A DNA stretch of 64,000 nucleotides from Geomonas diazotrophica (GTDB lineage: Bacteria; Desulfobacterota; Desulfuromonadia; Geobacterales; Geobacteraceae): assembly GCF_018919385.1 (NCBI RefSeq), contig NZ_JAHLMF010000002.1:1-64000 (forward strand). Direction: 5' to 3'. The notes beneath the pieces were generated by a model. That model was given only the letters and a program-made list of their open reading frames with translations. It did no database searches and was not told where the DNA came from. Position numbers and translations under genes: made by a program. This document shows positions 1 to 10,774 of this stretch, piece after piece (within the stretch, counting starts at the first letter, position 1; every line of letters starts with the position of its first letter).

Positions 1-269
1 TCACTTCCTACTCGGCGCGACACTCCTTCGCAGCATGGAGCCTCCTGGTCGGGATCAACCCGCTAAGACTCGTCAAGCTAATGGGCCATGCTTCGAAACA
101 GATGGTCTATGAGGTGTATGGGAATTACGTGGAAGGACTGGAAGAGGACGGGGAGAGAATCTTCGACTACCTGGGGCGCGACTTCGTGATACCCCAGAAA
201 AGCAAATCCCCGATTCCGTTTGGGGACAGAACCGGGGACAGTTTCGAAAGGTTCACTCTAACTACCTGA
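1..269 (+). CDS. Tyrosine recombinase (phage-type integrase), C-terminal fragment cut by window edge
   Basis: Reading the frame that ends at the TGA at 267-269 back to base 3 gives an uninterrupted peptide. It carries the catalytic C-terminus of tyrosine recombinases: the R-H pair in SARHSFAAW, a leucine/valine-rich helix, the GH of KLMGHAS, and the nucleophilic tyrosine in YEVYGNYVEGL (either Y may serve). The enzyme would cut and rejoin DNA at an attachment site. The N-terminal part lies outside the window, so 1 is not a true start. The stop lies 16 bases from the CCA end of a tRNA-Gly gene, the classic position for an integrase of an element inserted in a tRNA 3' end. The last ~30 residues are polar and probably disordered. 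Family assignment is firm; whether the full gene is intact cannot be seen. Confidence 0.85.
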   Translation, partial: TSYSARHSFAAWSLLVGINPLRLVKLMGHASKQMVYEVYGNYVEGLEEDGERIFDYLGRDFVIPQKSKSPIPFGDRTGDSFERFTLTT

Positions 270-285
270 ACCTGTTGTTGTTAAT

Positions 286-360
<75 letters not shown>

Positions 361-461
361 TTGGTGGAAGAAAACTTTTACCGCATTTGGCGGAAGCTGT
401 CAATGGTTTTGTTGGCTTATGTCACCGCGCGCATCGCTCGTTGCGTGATGGCTGGCGCTCC

Positions 462-752
462 TTACTTCACGACGAGCTTGGAAAGCATCTTCTGTGCGAG
501 ATCTTTGCTGGAAACTTCGTACTGTCCGCTGCTGATCTGCGTGCGCAACTCCTCGACCCGATCCACCCGGATGTCGTCCCGCCTCTGCTTGGAGGAGGGC
601 ACCACGGGCATATAGCTGGACAGCTCGACTTTGTCGGCGGCTGTCTGCTGCTTGGCTGCTTCCGCTTGCGCCTCGCCCGTGTCGGGTTTGTCGTTGCGCA
701 CGACTGCAAGATGGGAAACGGCCGGGTTGGAATTGAGGTCTTCTACTTTCAT
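462..752 (-). CDS. flgM: FlgM, anti-sigma-28 factor
   Basis: A 96-residue protein with the FlgM layout: an unstructured polar N-terminal half and a C-terminal sigma-binding region. The sequence RVEELRTQISSGQY followed by KDLAQKML matches the conserved helices that hold FliA (sigma-28). FlgM keeps late flagellar genes off until the hook-basal body is complete and FlgM is exported. The length is typical. No flagellar genes are adjacent: it sits between tRNA-Gly and gph, 79 bases downstream of gph on the same strand, so it may be read through from gph or have its own promoter. I saw no clear sigma-28 promoter in front of it. Confidence 0.88.
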   Translation of the reverse strand: MKVEDLNSNPAVSHLAVVRNDKPDTGEAQAEAAKQQTAADKVELSSYMPVVPSSKQRRDDIRVDRVEELRTQISSGQYEVSSKDLAQKMLSKLVVK

Positions 753-831
753 CTGATATCGCCCCCAGTAGGTCAGGTAGGTTTAGGTTTACTTCCGTTT
801 CGACACCCTCATCAAAAACTTTAGTCTTTTT

Positions 832-1500
832 TCATTGCTCCCCTTTTTTTGCCTGCGCGAAGGACAGCGCAAGCAGTGAAGGGAAGTCGCAGACCCGGTA
901 GTGGGCCTGTTCGAGCTCGCTGGCATCGCCGTAACCGTAGCTGCAGCCGACGGTCCACACTCCAGCCCCGCCCCCGGCGGCGATGTCGTTGACGCTGTCG
1001 CCAACCATGATGCATTCCTTCGCCGCGACGCCGAACTCGTTCAGCAGGGCGAGCACTGGCTCCGGGGATGGCTTTCGGTGCGGGAAGGAATCGGCGCCGA
1101 AGATGTCGGTGAAATGCCGCTCCAGCCCAAGTCTCCCCAGCACTTCGCGGCACAGGGCCACGTTCTTGTTGGAAAGGACGACCATCGGGATCCCCAGCAA
1201 GGAGAGCTCCTGCAGGGTCTCGGGAACACCGGGATAGGGGCGGGTTTTGTCGGCTATGTGGGCCAGGTTGTAGGCCAAGAAGACTTCCAGCGCCCGCTCC
1301 ACCTCGGGCTCCCCTGCACCGGGAAGCGCCCGCTCCACCAGGGAGCGCGCCCCCTGCCCCACCAGCTTGCGCACGTCGCTTACGCCGATGCGCGGCAGCC
1401 CGTGCTGCTCGCGGATCAGGTTGGTGGCGTCGGTCAGGTCGGGCAGGGAATCGATCAGCGTGCCGTCAAGGTCAAAGATGAGCAGCCGGATGGGACCCAT
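832..1500 (-). CDS. gph: Phosphoglycolate phosphatase, HAD family
   Basis: A HAD-superfamily phosphatase of 222 residues. Motif I is FDLDGTLIDS with the nucleophile D10 and acid D12. The motif II region VVLSNKN is near residue 105, a lysine precedes the P-E-P segment (KPSPEPV), and motif III is MVGDSVNDI. This is the Gph layout with a four-helix cap between motifs I and II. The expected reaction is 2-phosphoglycolate to glycolate, salvaging a DNA-repair by-product. The start is taken at 1500 because GGAG lies 8 bases upstream; an in-frame ATG at 1533 would add 11 residues without conserved sequence. It lies 103 bases downstream of guaA and upstream of flgM. Related HAD phosphatases (pyrophosphatase PpaX) cannot be fully excluded. 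Confidence 0.85.
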   Translation of the reverse strand: MGPIRLLIFDLDGTLIDSLPDLTDATNLIREQHGLPRIGVSDVRKLVGQGARSLVERALPGAGEPEVERALEVFLAYNLAHIADKTRPYPGVPETLQELSLLGIPMVVLSNKNVALCREVLGRLGLERHFTDIFGADSFPHRKPSPEPVLALLNEFGVAAKECIMVGDSVNDIAAGGGAGVWTVGCSYGYGDASELEQAHYRVCDFPSLLALSFAQAKKGEQ

Positions 1501-1603
1501 TATCACTCTCCAGATACGAAAGAACCGCGGCAACCGGCTTGCGCGCCGATCACCGCGGTGTGTTGTGCAAAAAACGAACCTTGCAGGGTCCAGGGGTGGG
1601 GGG

Positions 1604-3154
1604 TTATTCCCACTCGATGGTTGCGGGGGGCTTCTGGCTGATGTCGTATACCACGCGGTTCACACCCTTCACTTCGTTGATGATTCGCGAGGATATGCTA
1701 CCCAAAAGCTCGTAGGGGAGCTTGACCCAGTCGGCGGTCATGCCGTCCAGGGAATTCACCGCACGAAGCGCCACGGTCCACTCGTAGGTGCGGGCATCAC
1801 CCATGACGCCGACGGTCTTCACCGGCAGCAGCACGGCAAATGACTGCCAGATGTCGCGATATAACCCTGCCTTGCGGATTTCCTCGATGACGATGGCGTC
1901 GGCCTCGCGCAGGATGTCGAGCTTCTCCACGGAGAGTTCGCCGATGCAACGGATGGCGAGACCCGGCCCCGGGAAGGGCTGGCGGTACACCACTTCGTCG
2001 GGCATGCCGAGTTCCTTGCCCAAGAGCCGCACCTCGTCCTTGAAGAGCTCGCGCACCGGCTCGAGGAGCTTCAGGTTCATCTTCTCCGGGAGACCGCCCA
2101 CGTTGTGGTGGCTCTTGATCACGGCGGAGGGGCCCTTGGTGGAGACGGACTCGATCACGTCGGGGTAGAGGGTCCCCTGCGCCAGGTAGTCGACCTGGCC
2201 CAGCTTCTTGGCCTCCTCCTCGAAGAGGTAGATGAACTCGTTGCCGATGATCTTGCGCTTCTGCTCGGGGTCGGAGACGCCGTCCAGCATGCCGAGGAAG
2301 CGGTCGGTGGCGTCGACGTAGTCGAGGTTGATCTTGAAATGCTTGGTGAAGAGGTTCACCACCTTCTCGGCCTCGCCCTTGCGGAGCAGGCCGTTGTTCA
2401 CGAAGACGCACTGGAGCTGGTCGCCGATCGCCTTGTGGATCAGGACGGCGACGACGGAGGAGTCGACCCCGCCGGAGAGGGCGCACAGTACCTTGCCGGT
2501 GCCGACCTTCCTACGGATATCCTCGATCTCGGTCTCGATGAAGTTGGCCATGGTCCAGGTCGGCTTGGAGCCGCAGACGTTGAACAGGAAGTTGCCGATC
2601 ATCTCGTCGCCGCGCGGGGTGTGCACCACCTCGGGGTGGAACTGCACGCCGAAGAAGTTGCGCTTCTCGTCCTTCATGGCGGCGACCGGGCAGCCGGTGG
2701 TGTGGGCCATCAGTTTGAAACCGGCCGGCATCTGCTCGATGCGGTCACCGTGGGACATCCAGACTTCGGCGCCCCCCTCGAAGCCGGCGAAGATCTCGCT
2801 CTCGCCGTCCAGCACCAGGGTGGCGCGGCCGAACTCGCGCTTGTCGCAGCGCTCCACGCGTCCGCCAAGCTGCTGGGTCATGAGCTGCATGCCGTAGCAG
2901 ATGCCCAGGATGGGGATGCCGAGGTCGTAGATACCGAGGTCGGAGTGCGGGGCGTCCTTGTCGTAGACGCTCGAGGGGCCGCCGGAGAGGATGATCCCCT
3001 TCGGGGCGAAGGCCTTGATCTTCTCGAGCGCCATGTTGTAGGGGTGGATTTCGCAGTACACGCTCTGCTCTCTCACCCGGCGCGCGATGAGCTGGGTCAC
3101 CTGGGAGCCGAAATCGAGGATCAGCACCTTTTCGGAGTGGATATCTACGGTCAT
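1604..3154 (-). CDS. guaA: GMP synthase (glutamine-hydrolysing)
   Basis: A 516-residue enzyme of the usual length that converts XMP, ATP and glutamine to GMP. The N-terminal class I amidotransferase domain (about 1-195) has the nucleophile C86 in GICYGMQ and the H174/E176 pair in QFHPEVV. The PP-loop ATP pyrophosphatase domain starts near 200 with SGGVDSS (227-233). The C-terminal dimerisation domain ends in the conserved KPPATIEWE. It follows guaB on the same strand, 139 bases downstream, with a repeat element between them, so the two genes most likely form a guaBA operon for the two steps from IMP to GMP. Confidence 0.97.
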   Translation of the reverse strand: MTVDIHSEKVLILDFGSQVTQLIARRVREQSVYCEIHPYNMALEKIKAFAPKGIILSGGPSSVYDKDAPHSDLGIYDLGIPILGICYGMQLMTQQLGGRVERCDKREFGRATLVLDGESEIFAGFEGGAEVWMSHGDRIEQMPAGFKLMAHTTGCPVAAMKDEKRNFFGVQFHPEVVHTPRGDEMIGNFLFNVCGSKPTWTMANFIETEIEDIRRKVGTGKVLCALSGGVDSSVVAVLIHKAIGDQLQCVFVNNGLLRKGEAEKVVNLFTKHFKINLDYVDATDRFLGMLDGVSDPEQKRKIIGNEFIYLFEEEAKKLGQVDYLAQGTLYPDVIESVSTKGPSAVIKSHHNVGGLPEKMNLKLLEPVRELFKDEVRLLGKELGMPDEVVYRQPFPGPGLAIRCIGELSVEKLDILREADAIVIEEIRKAGLYRDIWQSFAVLLPVKTVGVMGDARTYEWTVALRAVNSLDGMTADWVKLPYELLGSISSRIINEVKGVNRVVYDISQKPPATIEWE

Positions 3155-3191
3155 TGTCTTGGTTCCTTATCTATTGAGAGTCAAAGGCTGT

Positions 3192-3280
3192 AACGCAAAG
3201 GCGCAAAGTCGCAAAGCCGCGGAGTTCGGCGAGAGGCGAAGAAAGATCCTTGCGTCCCGGCGCCCCCGCGGCTTTGCGTT
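3192..3280. repeat. Inverted short-unit repeat element, CGCAAAG family, in the guaB-guaA gap
   Basis: The left arm (3192-3222) is a run of 8-bp units of the type CGCAAAGN (four units, the last degenerate). The right arm (3265-3280) is the inverse, CGCGGCTTTGCGTT. The arms can pair into a long hairpin. Related arms occur at 46180-46360 and 57109-57188. The element lies inside the probable guaBA transcript. Confidence 0.75.
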
Positions 3281-3293
3281 ATAGGTGTTGCCG

Positions 3294-4836
<1,543 letters not shown>

Positions 4837-4844
4837 CTAAAATA

Positions 4845-5128
4845 AGGCTAATGACAGATAAAAAACCGTAGCGGTTTCCCATCCTTAGCGTCTACACAAC
4901 TAGCGCTCATGGGGCGGGCCTCTTTCCTCCGGCCGCGACCATCTCCTGAGAGGCTGCCCCTCACCCTACCCCCCCCACCTCCGGGCGAAACCCTGCGGTG
5001 GGCGGCTCCCCGGAGGGCGAGGGGGCACCGCCTGCCCTGCCCCCTTCCCTGTCCCGGAGTCCCCCCTCCCGGCCTTCCCCCTTAAGGGGGAGGAGCAACC
5101 GCTAGGGAGGAGAGGAGCCTGTTAAGGA
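4845..5128. other. Intergenic DNA between guaB and the M42 peptidase, with GC-rich repeat
   Basis: No gene is seen. The stretch 4950-5115 contains the widespread intergenic motif type CCTCACC...CTCC followed by its inverse GGAGGGCGAGGG (about 4958-5025), and a second C-rich/G-rich pair at 5040-5110. It resembles the elements near 45490 and 51112. It may act as a transcription end for the peptidase gene. Confidence 0.5.
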
Positions 5129-6199
5129 CTACATCGGGATGAACGCGTCCTTGCTCCCCATCCGGCCGAGGGAGGCGACGATCAGCTCGACGGCGCTGTC
5201 CAGGTCGGAGAGGGACATGGTCTCAACCGGTGTGTGCATGTAGCGCAGCGGAAGCTTGACCAGGGCGGTCGCCACGCCGCCGCGGGAGATCTGCATCACG
5301 TTGGCGTCGGTGCCGGTTGCGCGGGCGATGCCGGTGTACTGCACCGCGATGTTGTTGCTGCTCGCCGTGTCGGAGAGGAGGTCGAAGAGCACCGGGTTGA
5401 TGTTGGCGCCGCGCGGCAGGATCGGCCCCTTGCCGAGCCCCACCTCGCCGTTGTGCTTTTTGTCCACGTCCGGCTGGTCGGTGGCGAAGTCGACCTCGAC
5501 GCAGATGCCGACGTCCGGGTTCACCGAGTAGGAGCTGGTGGTCCCTCCCCTGAGCCCCACCTCTTCCTGGACCGAGGAGACCCCGTAGACGTCGACCGGA
5601 AGCCTGGCCGGCAGCTCGGAAACCCGCCTCAGCACCTCGGCCACCACGAAGCTTCCCGCCTTGTCGTCCAGGCCGCGCGAGCTGACCCGGTCGCCGAAGA
5701 GGCACTCGAGGTTGCTTGCGAAGGTGATGGGATCCCCCACGCGCACCCACTCCTGCGCCTCCTTCTTGTTGGCGGCGCCGATATCGATGTACTGGGCGTC
5801 CAGCTTGATGACCGTGTCGCGCTCCTTGGGCTCGATCAGGTGGATCGGTCGCTTGCCGATCACGCCGTTTATGCTGCCGCGGGAGGTGTGCACGTGCACC
5901 CGCATCCCCGGAGTGATGTGCGGGTCGACGCCGCCGATGGCGGAGAAGTAGATGAAACCGTTGTCGTCCAGGTAGCGCACCTGGAGGCCGATCTCGTCGG
6001 AGTGCCCGACCACCATGACGCGGGGGCGGTTCTTCCCTTCCCCCTGGATCATCCCGAAGACGTTGCCCATGACGTCGGTGGCCACCTGGCAGAAGGGTTC
6101 TATATAGGAGCGGAATACCCGCTGAGCCGGCTGCTCGTACCCCGAGGGGCTGGGCGCGGCCAGAAGCTTTTGCAGAAATTCAAAGGATGCGTCGCGCAT
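5129..6199 (-). CDS. M42-family metallopeptidase (FrvX/glutamyl aminopeptidase type)
   Basis: A 356-residue cytosolic dinuclear-metal aminopeptidase. Visible ligands and catalytic residues of the M42 fold are H66 and D68 in VGHSDEIG, the bridging D in GLDDKAG (178/179), the catalytic-base pair E212-E213 in VQEEVGLRG, and a C-terminal histidine in RYMHTPVE. A PDZ-like insert lies between about 75 and 165. Members form large tetrahedral complexes that trim peptides, and some are annotated as endoglucanases in error. The start at 6199 has GAGGT 6-7 bases upstream. It is transcribed alone, with a repeat element in front of it; substrate specificity cannot be told from sequence. Confidence 0.88.
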   Translation of the reverse strand: MRDASFEFLQKLLAAPSPSGYEQPAQRVFRSYIEPFCQVATDVMGNVFGMIQGEGKNRPRVMVVGHSDEIGLQVRYLDDNGFIYFSAIGGVDPHITPGMRVHVHTSRGSINGVIGKRPIHLIEPKERDTVIKLDAQYIDIGAANKKEAQEWVRVGDPITFASNLECLFGDRVSSRGLDDKAGSFVVAEVLRRVSELPARLPVDVYGVSSVQEEVGLRGGTTSSYSVNPDVGICVEVDFATDQPDVDKKHNGEVGLGKGPILPRGANINPVLFDLLSDTASSNNIAVQYTGIARATGTDANVMQISRGGVATALVKLPLRYMHTPVETMSLSDLDSAVELIVASLGRMGSKDAFIPM

Positions 6200-6221
6200 G
6201 TGAAACCTCGTAAGATCAGGT

Positions 6222-6386
6222 TGAGATAAAGATTGAAATTAAGATTAAGATCGAGATTAAGAAGGCGCTGGGCCTGCTCTCACACTACGCCCAACTCCCA
6301 CTTTTTTCAATTGCTTGCCTTGCCCTACCGGGATACCAGATGCTCCGGCTCCAGCCTTCTTAATCTTTGTCTTAATCTTTATCTCG
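6222..6386. repeat. Inverted short-unit repeat element, GATTAA family
   Basis: The left arm (6222-6263) is built from repeats of GATTAA/GATTGA (aagattaagatcgagattaa). The right arm (6356-6386) is the inverse, with CTTAATCTTTGTCTTAATCT. About 90 bases of unrelated sequence lie between. The element fills the gap between the DUF151 gene and the M42 peptidase gene, both on the minus strand, and could terminate or process the DUF151 transcript. Confidence 0.7.
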
Positions 6387-6396
6387 GCGTGGCGTG

Positions 6397-6930
6397 CTAC
6401 ATCGGGTACTTGCCCATGGCGGCGGGGTCCATGTGGTCGAGGAAGTCGACGAAGCGGCGGGCGTTGTTCTCCTGGGCGAACCCTTCGTCGTTCATGTCGA
6501 GGCTGGAGGCGCGGGTGAGCACCTCGTCGTTTACCCGCACCGGCATATGATACTTGAGCGAGAGGAGCATCGCCTCGGCCACGTGGACTTCCAGCCGGAG
6601 TTCTTCCCCTTCCCTGGGCTCAAGCCGCACCGAGGCGGTGAACACGCCGTCGCGCAGGCTCTCGACGTAGATCCCGGAGACGGTCATGTCCAGCCGCTCG
6701 ACGAGTGTGGTGAACACGTCCTTGCGGCTGTTGCGAACGCTCATCTCGCGCCCGACAAACTGGGCGGCGAAGGAAACTGACTCAGAGGTGTTGATCCATA
6801 CCGGGACCGCGTGCTTTTCTTCGGCGTCCTTCAGTATGATCACCGGCATCTGGGCGATGGCATCCAGGGCGAAGCCGAAAACCTTCATCTCAACGTACAT
6901 GTGTGCCTCGTCCCTCCCGTTGTCAGACAT
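6397..6930 (-). CDS. Bifunctional nuclease family protein (DUF151)
   Basis: A 177-residue protein covered by the DUF151/BFN domain (about 10-145): the opening strand VEMKVFGFALD, then LKD..EKHAVPVWI, and the central VYVES-like block with SLRDGVFTASV. Homologues in thermophiles and plants have reported nuclease activity, but the role in most bacteria is unknown. The start at 6930 overlaps the miaB stop by 8 bases and has GGGGGAG 7 bases upstream. An internal ATG at 6900 is possible. The overlap suggests translational coupling with miaB. Confidence 0.85.
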   Translation of the reverse strand: MSDNGRDEAHMYVEMKVFGFALDAIAQMPVIILKDAEEKHAVPVWINTSESVSFAAQFVGREMSVRNSRKDVFTTLVERLDMTVSGIYVESLRDGVFTASVRLEPREGEELRLEVHVAEAMLLSLKYHMPVRVNDEVLTRASSLDMNDEGFAQENNARRFVDFLDHMDPAAMGKYPM

Positions 6931-8248
6931 GCAGGATCTCCCCCTTGAGCAGTGTCTGCACCCCCTCCGTGATCCTCACCCGCACCAGGCGCCCGGCCAG
7001 GGCAGGATCCCCGTCCATGACGGTGCCGCGATTGCCGCCGGTCCTGCCAAAGAGCGAATCGCCGGAGCTGCTCGGGCCTTCCACCAGCACCTGTTGCACG
7101 CTTCCCACGAAACTCTCGTTCCGGGCCAGGGTGATCTTCTTTTGGGCGGCCTGCAAGCGCTCCAAGCGCGCCTGCTTCTCGGCCCGCTTCACCTCGTCCG
7201 GGAACTCGGCCGCCTTGGTGCCGGGGCGGGCCGAGTAGATGAAGGAGAAGAGGTCGGCATACTGCACCTCCTCGATCAGTTCCATGGTCGCCTCGAACGA
7301 GGCGTCGTCCTCGCCGGGGAAGCCGACGATCATGTCGCCGGTGAACTGGATCTCGGGGCAGGCATCCCTGAGCGCGCGCACCTTGGCGAGGTAGTCGGCA
7401 CGGGTGTAGCCGCGGTTCATCCTCTCGAGCACGGCATCGCTCCCCGACTGGGCCGGGAGGTGGATGTGCGGCGCCAGCTTGGGGATCTCGGCAAAGCAAG
7501 CGATCAGCCTCGGCGAAATGTCCTTGGGATGGGAGGTGGTGAAGCGCAGCCTCTCGATCCCCTCCACCTGCGCCACCATGCGCAGGAGGTCCGCGAAGTC
7601 GGGCGCGCCGGCCTCCTTGAACCCGTAGGAGTTCACGTTCTGCCCCAGGAGAGTCACCTCGGTGACGCCGGCTGCGGCCAAGACGGCAACCTCCTCGACG
7701 ACCTTGGCCGCATTCCTGCTGATCTCGCGGCCGCGCACGTGCGGGACGATGCAGTAGGCGCAGAAGTTGTCGCACCCCTGCATGACCGTGACGAACCGGG
7801 AGACGCCACCTTCGCTTTCGGCGTGCGGGAACAGGTCGAAACGCTTTTCGTCGTCCAGGAAATCGGTGGCGACGCTCTGCTTCCCCTGCTCGGCGCCAGA
7901 GACCATCTTCTGCAACAGGTGCAGGTTGTGGGTGCCGAACACGAGGTTCACGAAGGGGGCCTTCTGCAGGAGCCGCTCCCCTTCCTGCTGCGCGACGCAG
8001 CCGCCGACTCCGATGATCAGCGCCGGCTTTTTCTTCTTCATCGACTTGAACCTGCCCAGGTGACCGTAGACCCGCTGTTCGGCGGTCGCCCGGATGCTGC
8101 AGGTGTTCAAAAGGACCAGGTCCGCTTCCACCGGATCGGCGGTCTGCTGGTACCCTATCCCCTTCATCAGTGCCACTATCTTCTCGGAATCGCTCACGTT
8201 CATCTGGCAGCCGAACGTTTCCAGGTAAAGCTTTTTCGACATATTCAC
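6923..8248 (-). CDS. miaB: tRNA-2-methylthio-N6-isopentenyladenosine synthase MiaB
   Basis: A radical SAM methylthiotransferase of 441 residues that adds a methylthio group to i6A37 in tRNAs reading UNN codons. The N-terminal UPF0004 domain carries the auxiliary cluster cysteines C14, C50 and C84. The radical SAM cluster is C159-x3-C163-x2-C166 in MQGCDNFCAYC, followed by VPHVRGRE. A TRAM domain (about 375-440) closes the protein. The translation start is GTG at 8248 with AGGA 7-8 bases upstream; ATG at 8242 is an alternative. A promoter lies at 8277-8306. It is followed by the overlapping DUF151 gene. Confidence 0.95.
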   Translation of the reverse strand: MNMSKKLYLETFGCQMNVSDSEKIVALMKGIGYQQTADPVEADLVLLNTCSIRATAEQRVYGHLGRFKSMKKKKPALIIGVGGCVAQQEGERLLQKAPFVNLVFGTHNLHLLQKMVSGAEQGKQSVATDFLDDEKRFDLFPHAESEGGVSRFVTVMQGCDNFCAYCIVPHVRGREISRNAAKVVEEVAVLAAAGVTEVTLLGQNVNSYGFKEAGAPDFADLLRMVAQVEGIERLRFTTSHPKDISPRLIACFAEIPKLAPHIHLPAQSGSDAVLERMNRGYTRADYLAKVRALRDACPEIQFTGDMIVGFPGEDDASFEATMELIEEVQYADLFSFIYSARPGTKAAEFPDEVKRAEKQARLERLQAAQKKITLARNESFVGSVQQVLVEGPSSSGDSLFGRTGGNRGTVMDGDPALAGRLVRVRITEGVQTLLKGEILHV

Positions 8249-8276
8249 GTCTGTATCCTGATGGTTAAATGGTTGA

Positions 8277-8306
8277 ATAGTACGAAAATTGGTCGCTCCC
8301 AGTCAA
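8277..8306 (-). promoter_or_regulatory. Putative sigma-70 promoter for miaB
   Basis: On the minus strand TTGACT (8306-8301), an 18-base spacer and TACTAT (8282-8277) lie about 30 bases before the miaB start. Confidence 0.55.
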
Positions 8307-8710
8307 CACCTATTAGCTGCACACCCCCGCTTGCCGGCCCCAACCGGCCGAACAGACATTAGCGGCGATAAATCATTGACCTACCGATATATGCAATAAA
8401 AAATATATTGACATATGACGTCTCGAAGATCTATAAGACTCATTAGTTTGCCGCCCCTAGGGGTCGACTTCACATTTCTGCCACGACATATCACCTCCCC
8501 AAAGCTAAATGCCGTTAATGGTTAAGACATATCGATTCGATTATAAATTTCCAAGCTAACACATTTACCCTAAATCTACCGGTGAATGCGCCGATTAGAG
8601 CAGTAACCGCCAGTATTTAATGAGTTGCACCGGCACGCCGACGTGCCAATGAAATAAATCTTCGACCGAAGGTTGGTGTAAAAACCAGCGAAACAAAAAA
8701 GGAGAAGTGA
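8307..8710. other. AT-rich divergent intergenic region upstream of the porin gene
   Basis: No gene is supported. The region is clearly more AT-rich than the flanking genes. It contains one good plus-strand promoter (8408-8437), leaving a leader of about 265 bases before the porin start. Small palindromes such as ggcacgccgacgtgcc (8632-8647) and cttcgaccgaag (8661-8672) lie in the leader. I looked for a GEMM/cyclic-dinucleotide riboswitch and saw no match to its core. Confidence 0.5.
8408..8437 (+). promoter_or_regulatory. Putative sigma-70 promoter for the porin-cytochrome module
   Basis: TTGACA (8408-8413), an 18-base spacer and TATAAG (8432-8437) lie in an AT-rich stretch. The predicted transcript would carry a leader of about 265 bases before the porin start codon. 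Confidence 0.5.
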
Positions 8711-10693
8711 ATGAGAAAACTGGAGAAACTGTTGATCGGCGCGGCCGTTTGTGCCCTGGCTGCCCCCGTCGTGGCGCAGGCAGACGACCAGGACATGCAG
8801 AAGAAAATTGACGACCTGACCAAGAAGGTGCAGAAGCTCGAGGAGCAGCAGAAAGGCTCCGACCAGAAGAAGGTCGAGGATCTGACCCGCAAGGTCGACA
8901 GAATCGAGGAGAAGTCGCTGGGCAAGTGGCTCACCATCGGCGGGGACTACCGCTTCAGGGTCGATTCCCTCAGGGGCGACGTCGCGGCCCACTCCGACGC
9001 CATCGGCACCATGAACAACCTGGTCGGCGCTTTCGTGGTCGGCCCAAACGCGGTCGCGGGGCTGACCGTCGGTGACAACGCCACCATCGCCAACCCCTCC
9101 GGCACCGCCTTCATGTTCCAGGGCAAGGCAGGCTCCCTCTTCACCCCCGCCCAGTTCGACACCATCCTCAACAAGTACATGCCCTCCGCGATGTACAACG
9201 CCTTCATCGGGCAGATCATGCCGGCTCTTGGTGGGATGACCCCCACCGACGTCAACAACTACCTGGCCGCCAACCGCCTCACCGCGCAGCAGCAGGGGAT
9301 CCTCGCCACCCTGACCCAGAAGGGGATCATGGACAAGGTGATGGGCATGATGACCCCGGCCAACCAGGCAGCCTTCGCTTCCCTGCCGCCGGCTTACCAG
9401 CAGGCCGCCCTGGTCATGGCCATGCAGGGCTTCCTCGGCGCCGGCAGCGGCAACCTGGCTACCTCCCCGTCCTACAAGGCCAAGAACGACCTCCTTTACA
9501 CCAACCGTCTCGGCATCGACCTGCACGCCAAGGCCACCAAGGACGTGACCGTGAACGTCCGCCTGGTCGCCTACAAGACCTTCGGCTCGCAGGATGACTC
9601 CGCGATCACCAACAGCGGCAACACCCCGTTCTTCGCCGACCGCGTCGGCGCCTTCGACGGCACCCTCGGCCACGTCCCCTCCTCGAGCCTTCTGGACGTG
9701 GACCGCGCCTACGCCACCTGGAGCAACATCGGCGACCAGCCGGTCTGGTTCTCCGTCGGCCGCCGCCCCTCCACCAACGGCGCACCGAGCAACCTGCGCC
9801 TGAACAACGAGCGCCCGGGCAACGGTGGCACCCCCGCGCTCCTGGTCGACTACGCCTTCGACGGCATGACCCTCGGCTGGGCCCCGGACATCGACGCGCT
9901 CCCCGGCGCGTACGCGAAAGTCTGCTACGGCCGCGGTTTCGAGAGCGGCTTCGAGACCCCGAGCAACAGCCTGCATGACACCGACATGCTCGGTGTCGCC
10001 CTCATCCCGATCGACACCGACCCGCTGCGCGTCTGGCTGCAGTGGAACCGCGGCTTCCAGATCTTCGACTTCCCGGTCATGTCCAACACCGCCTTCGGCA
10101 ACACCGCCCCGGCTACCTCGCTGGGCGACATCGACTGGTACGGCGCCGGCTTCATGAGCACCCTGAAGAACATCGGCCCGGGCAAACTGAACTTCTTCGC
10201 CGACGCCGGCCTGAGCGTCACCCACCCGAACAACAACGTCTCCAACAACGCAGGGTTCCAGGGGCTGCTGACCGGCTCCTTCTTCAACCAGGAAGCCCCC
10301 TCCGACAAGACCGGCTGGGCCGCCTACGCGGGTGCACGTTACGACTTCGAGCCGACCAAGACCAAGTTCGGCGTCGAGTACAACCACGGCTCCAAGAACT
10401 GGATCACCTTCGCACCGGCGGCCGACGACATGTGGACCTCCAAGCTGGGAACCCGCGGCGACGTCTACGAGGCCTACCTGATCCAGGAGCTCAACCTGAA
10501 ACCGATCTCCTCGCACCTGTCCAAGGCCTTCTTCAAGATCGGCTACCAGTACTACGACTTCGCTTACACCGGCAGCAACAACTGGGTTGGCGCACCGCAG
10601 AAGATCTCCGACATCAAGTCGACCGATCTGCTGCTGCTCCAGCCGCTTAAGAGCGCGCAGGACGTCTACGCGACCTTCGAAGTCAAGTTCTAA
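8711..10693 (+). CDS. DUF3373-type outer-membrane beta-barrel porin
   Basis: A 660-residue exported protein. Residues 1-24 form a signal peptide ending in a typical A-x-A site before DDQD. Residues 25-70 form a charged heptad coiled coil (KKIDDLTKKVQKLEE), as in porins anchored to peptidoglycan. The rest is barrel-like: alternating aromatic strands, the family block DVDRAYATWS...PVWFSVGRRPS, and a final strand ending in F (TFEVKF). DUF3373 proteins are common in Geobacter near multiheme cytochromes and are presumed porins. An insert at about 85-260 is rich in methionine and small residues and may be a long loop or plug. The start has AAAGGAGAAG upstream. It is followed by a small exported protein and two octaheme cytochromes on the same strand. 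Confidence 0.82.
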   Translation: MRKLEKLLIGAAVCALAAPVVAQADDQDMQKKIDDLTKKVQKLEEQQKGSDQKKVEDLTRKVDRIEEKSLGKWLTIGGDYRFRVDSLRGDVAAHSDAIGTMNNLVGAFVVGPNAVAGLTVGDNATIANPSGTAFMFQGKAGSLFTPAQFDTILNKYMPSAMYNAFIGQIMPALGGMTPTDVNNYLAANRLTAQQQGILATLTQKGIMDKVMGMMTPANQAAFASLPPAYQQAALVMAMQGFLGAGSGNLATSPSYKAKNDLLYTNRLGIDLHAKATKDVTVNVRLVAYKTFGSQDDSAITNSGNTPFFADRVGAFDGTLGHVPSSSLLDVDRAYATWSNIGDQPVWFSVGRRPSTNGAPSNLRLNNERPGNGGTPALLVDYAFDGMTLGWAPDIDALPGAYAKVCYGRGFESGFETPSNSLHDTDMLGVALIPIDTDPLRVWLQWNRGFQIFDFPVMSNTAFGNTAPATSLGDIDWYGAGFMSTLKNIGPGKLNFFADAGLSVTHPNNNVSNNAGFQGLLTGSFFNQEAPSDKTGWAAYAGARYDFEPTKTKFGVEYNHGSKNWITFAPAADDMWTSKLGTRGDVYEAYLIQELNLKPISSHLSKAFFKIGYQYYDFAYTGSNNWVGAPQKISDIKSTDLLLLQPLKSAQDVYATFEVKF

Positions 10694-10774
10694 AACCCGT
10701 ATCGCAGACGCGGTACATGGAAAAGCCGGGGTGGCAGCCGAGGCTGCCACCCCACCCCCAAAAGGAGAAAGAAG

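Noticed and set aside
8438-8710. GEMM-type cyclic-dinucleotide riboswitch before the porin
   Set aside because: The conserved core and tetraloop-receptor pattern are not visible in this leader, or in the leaders of the two octaheme genes.
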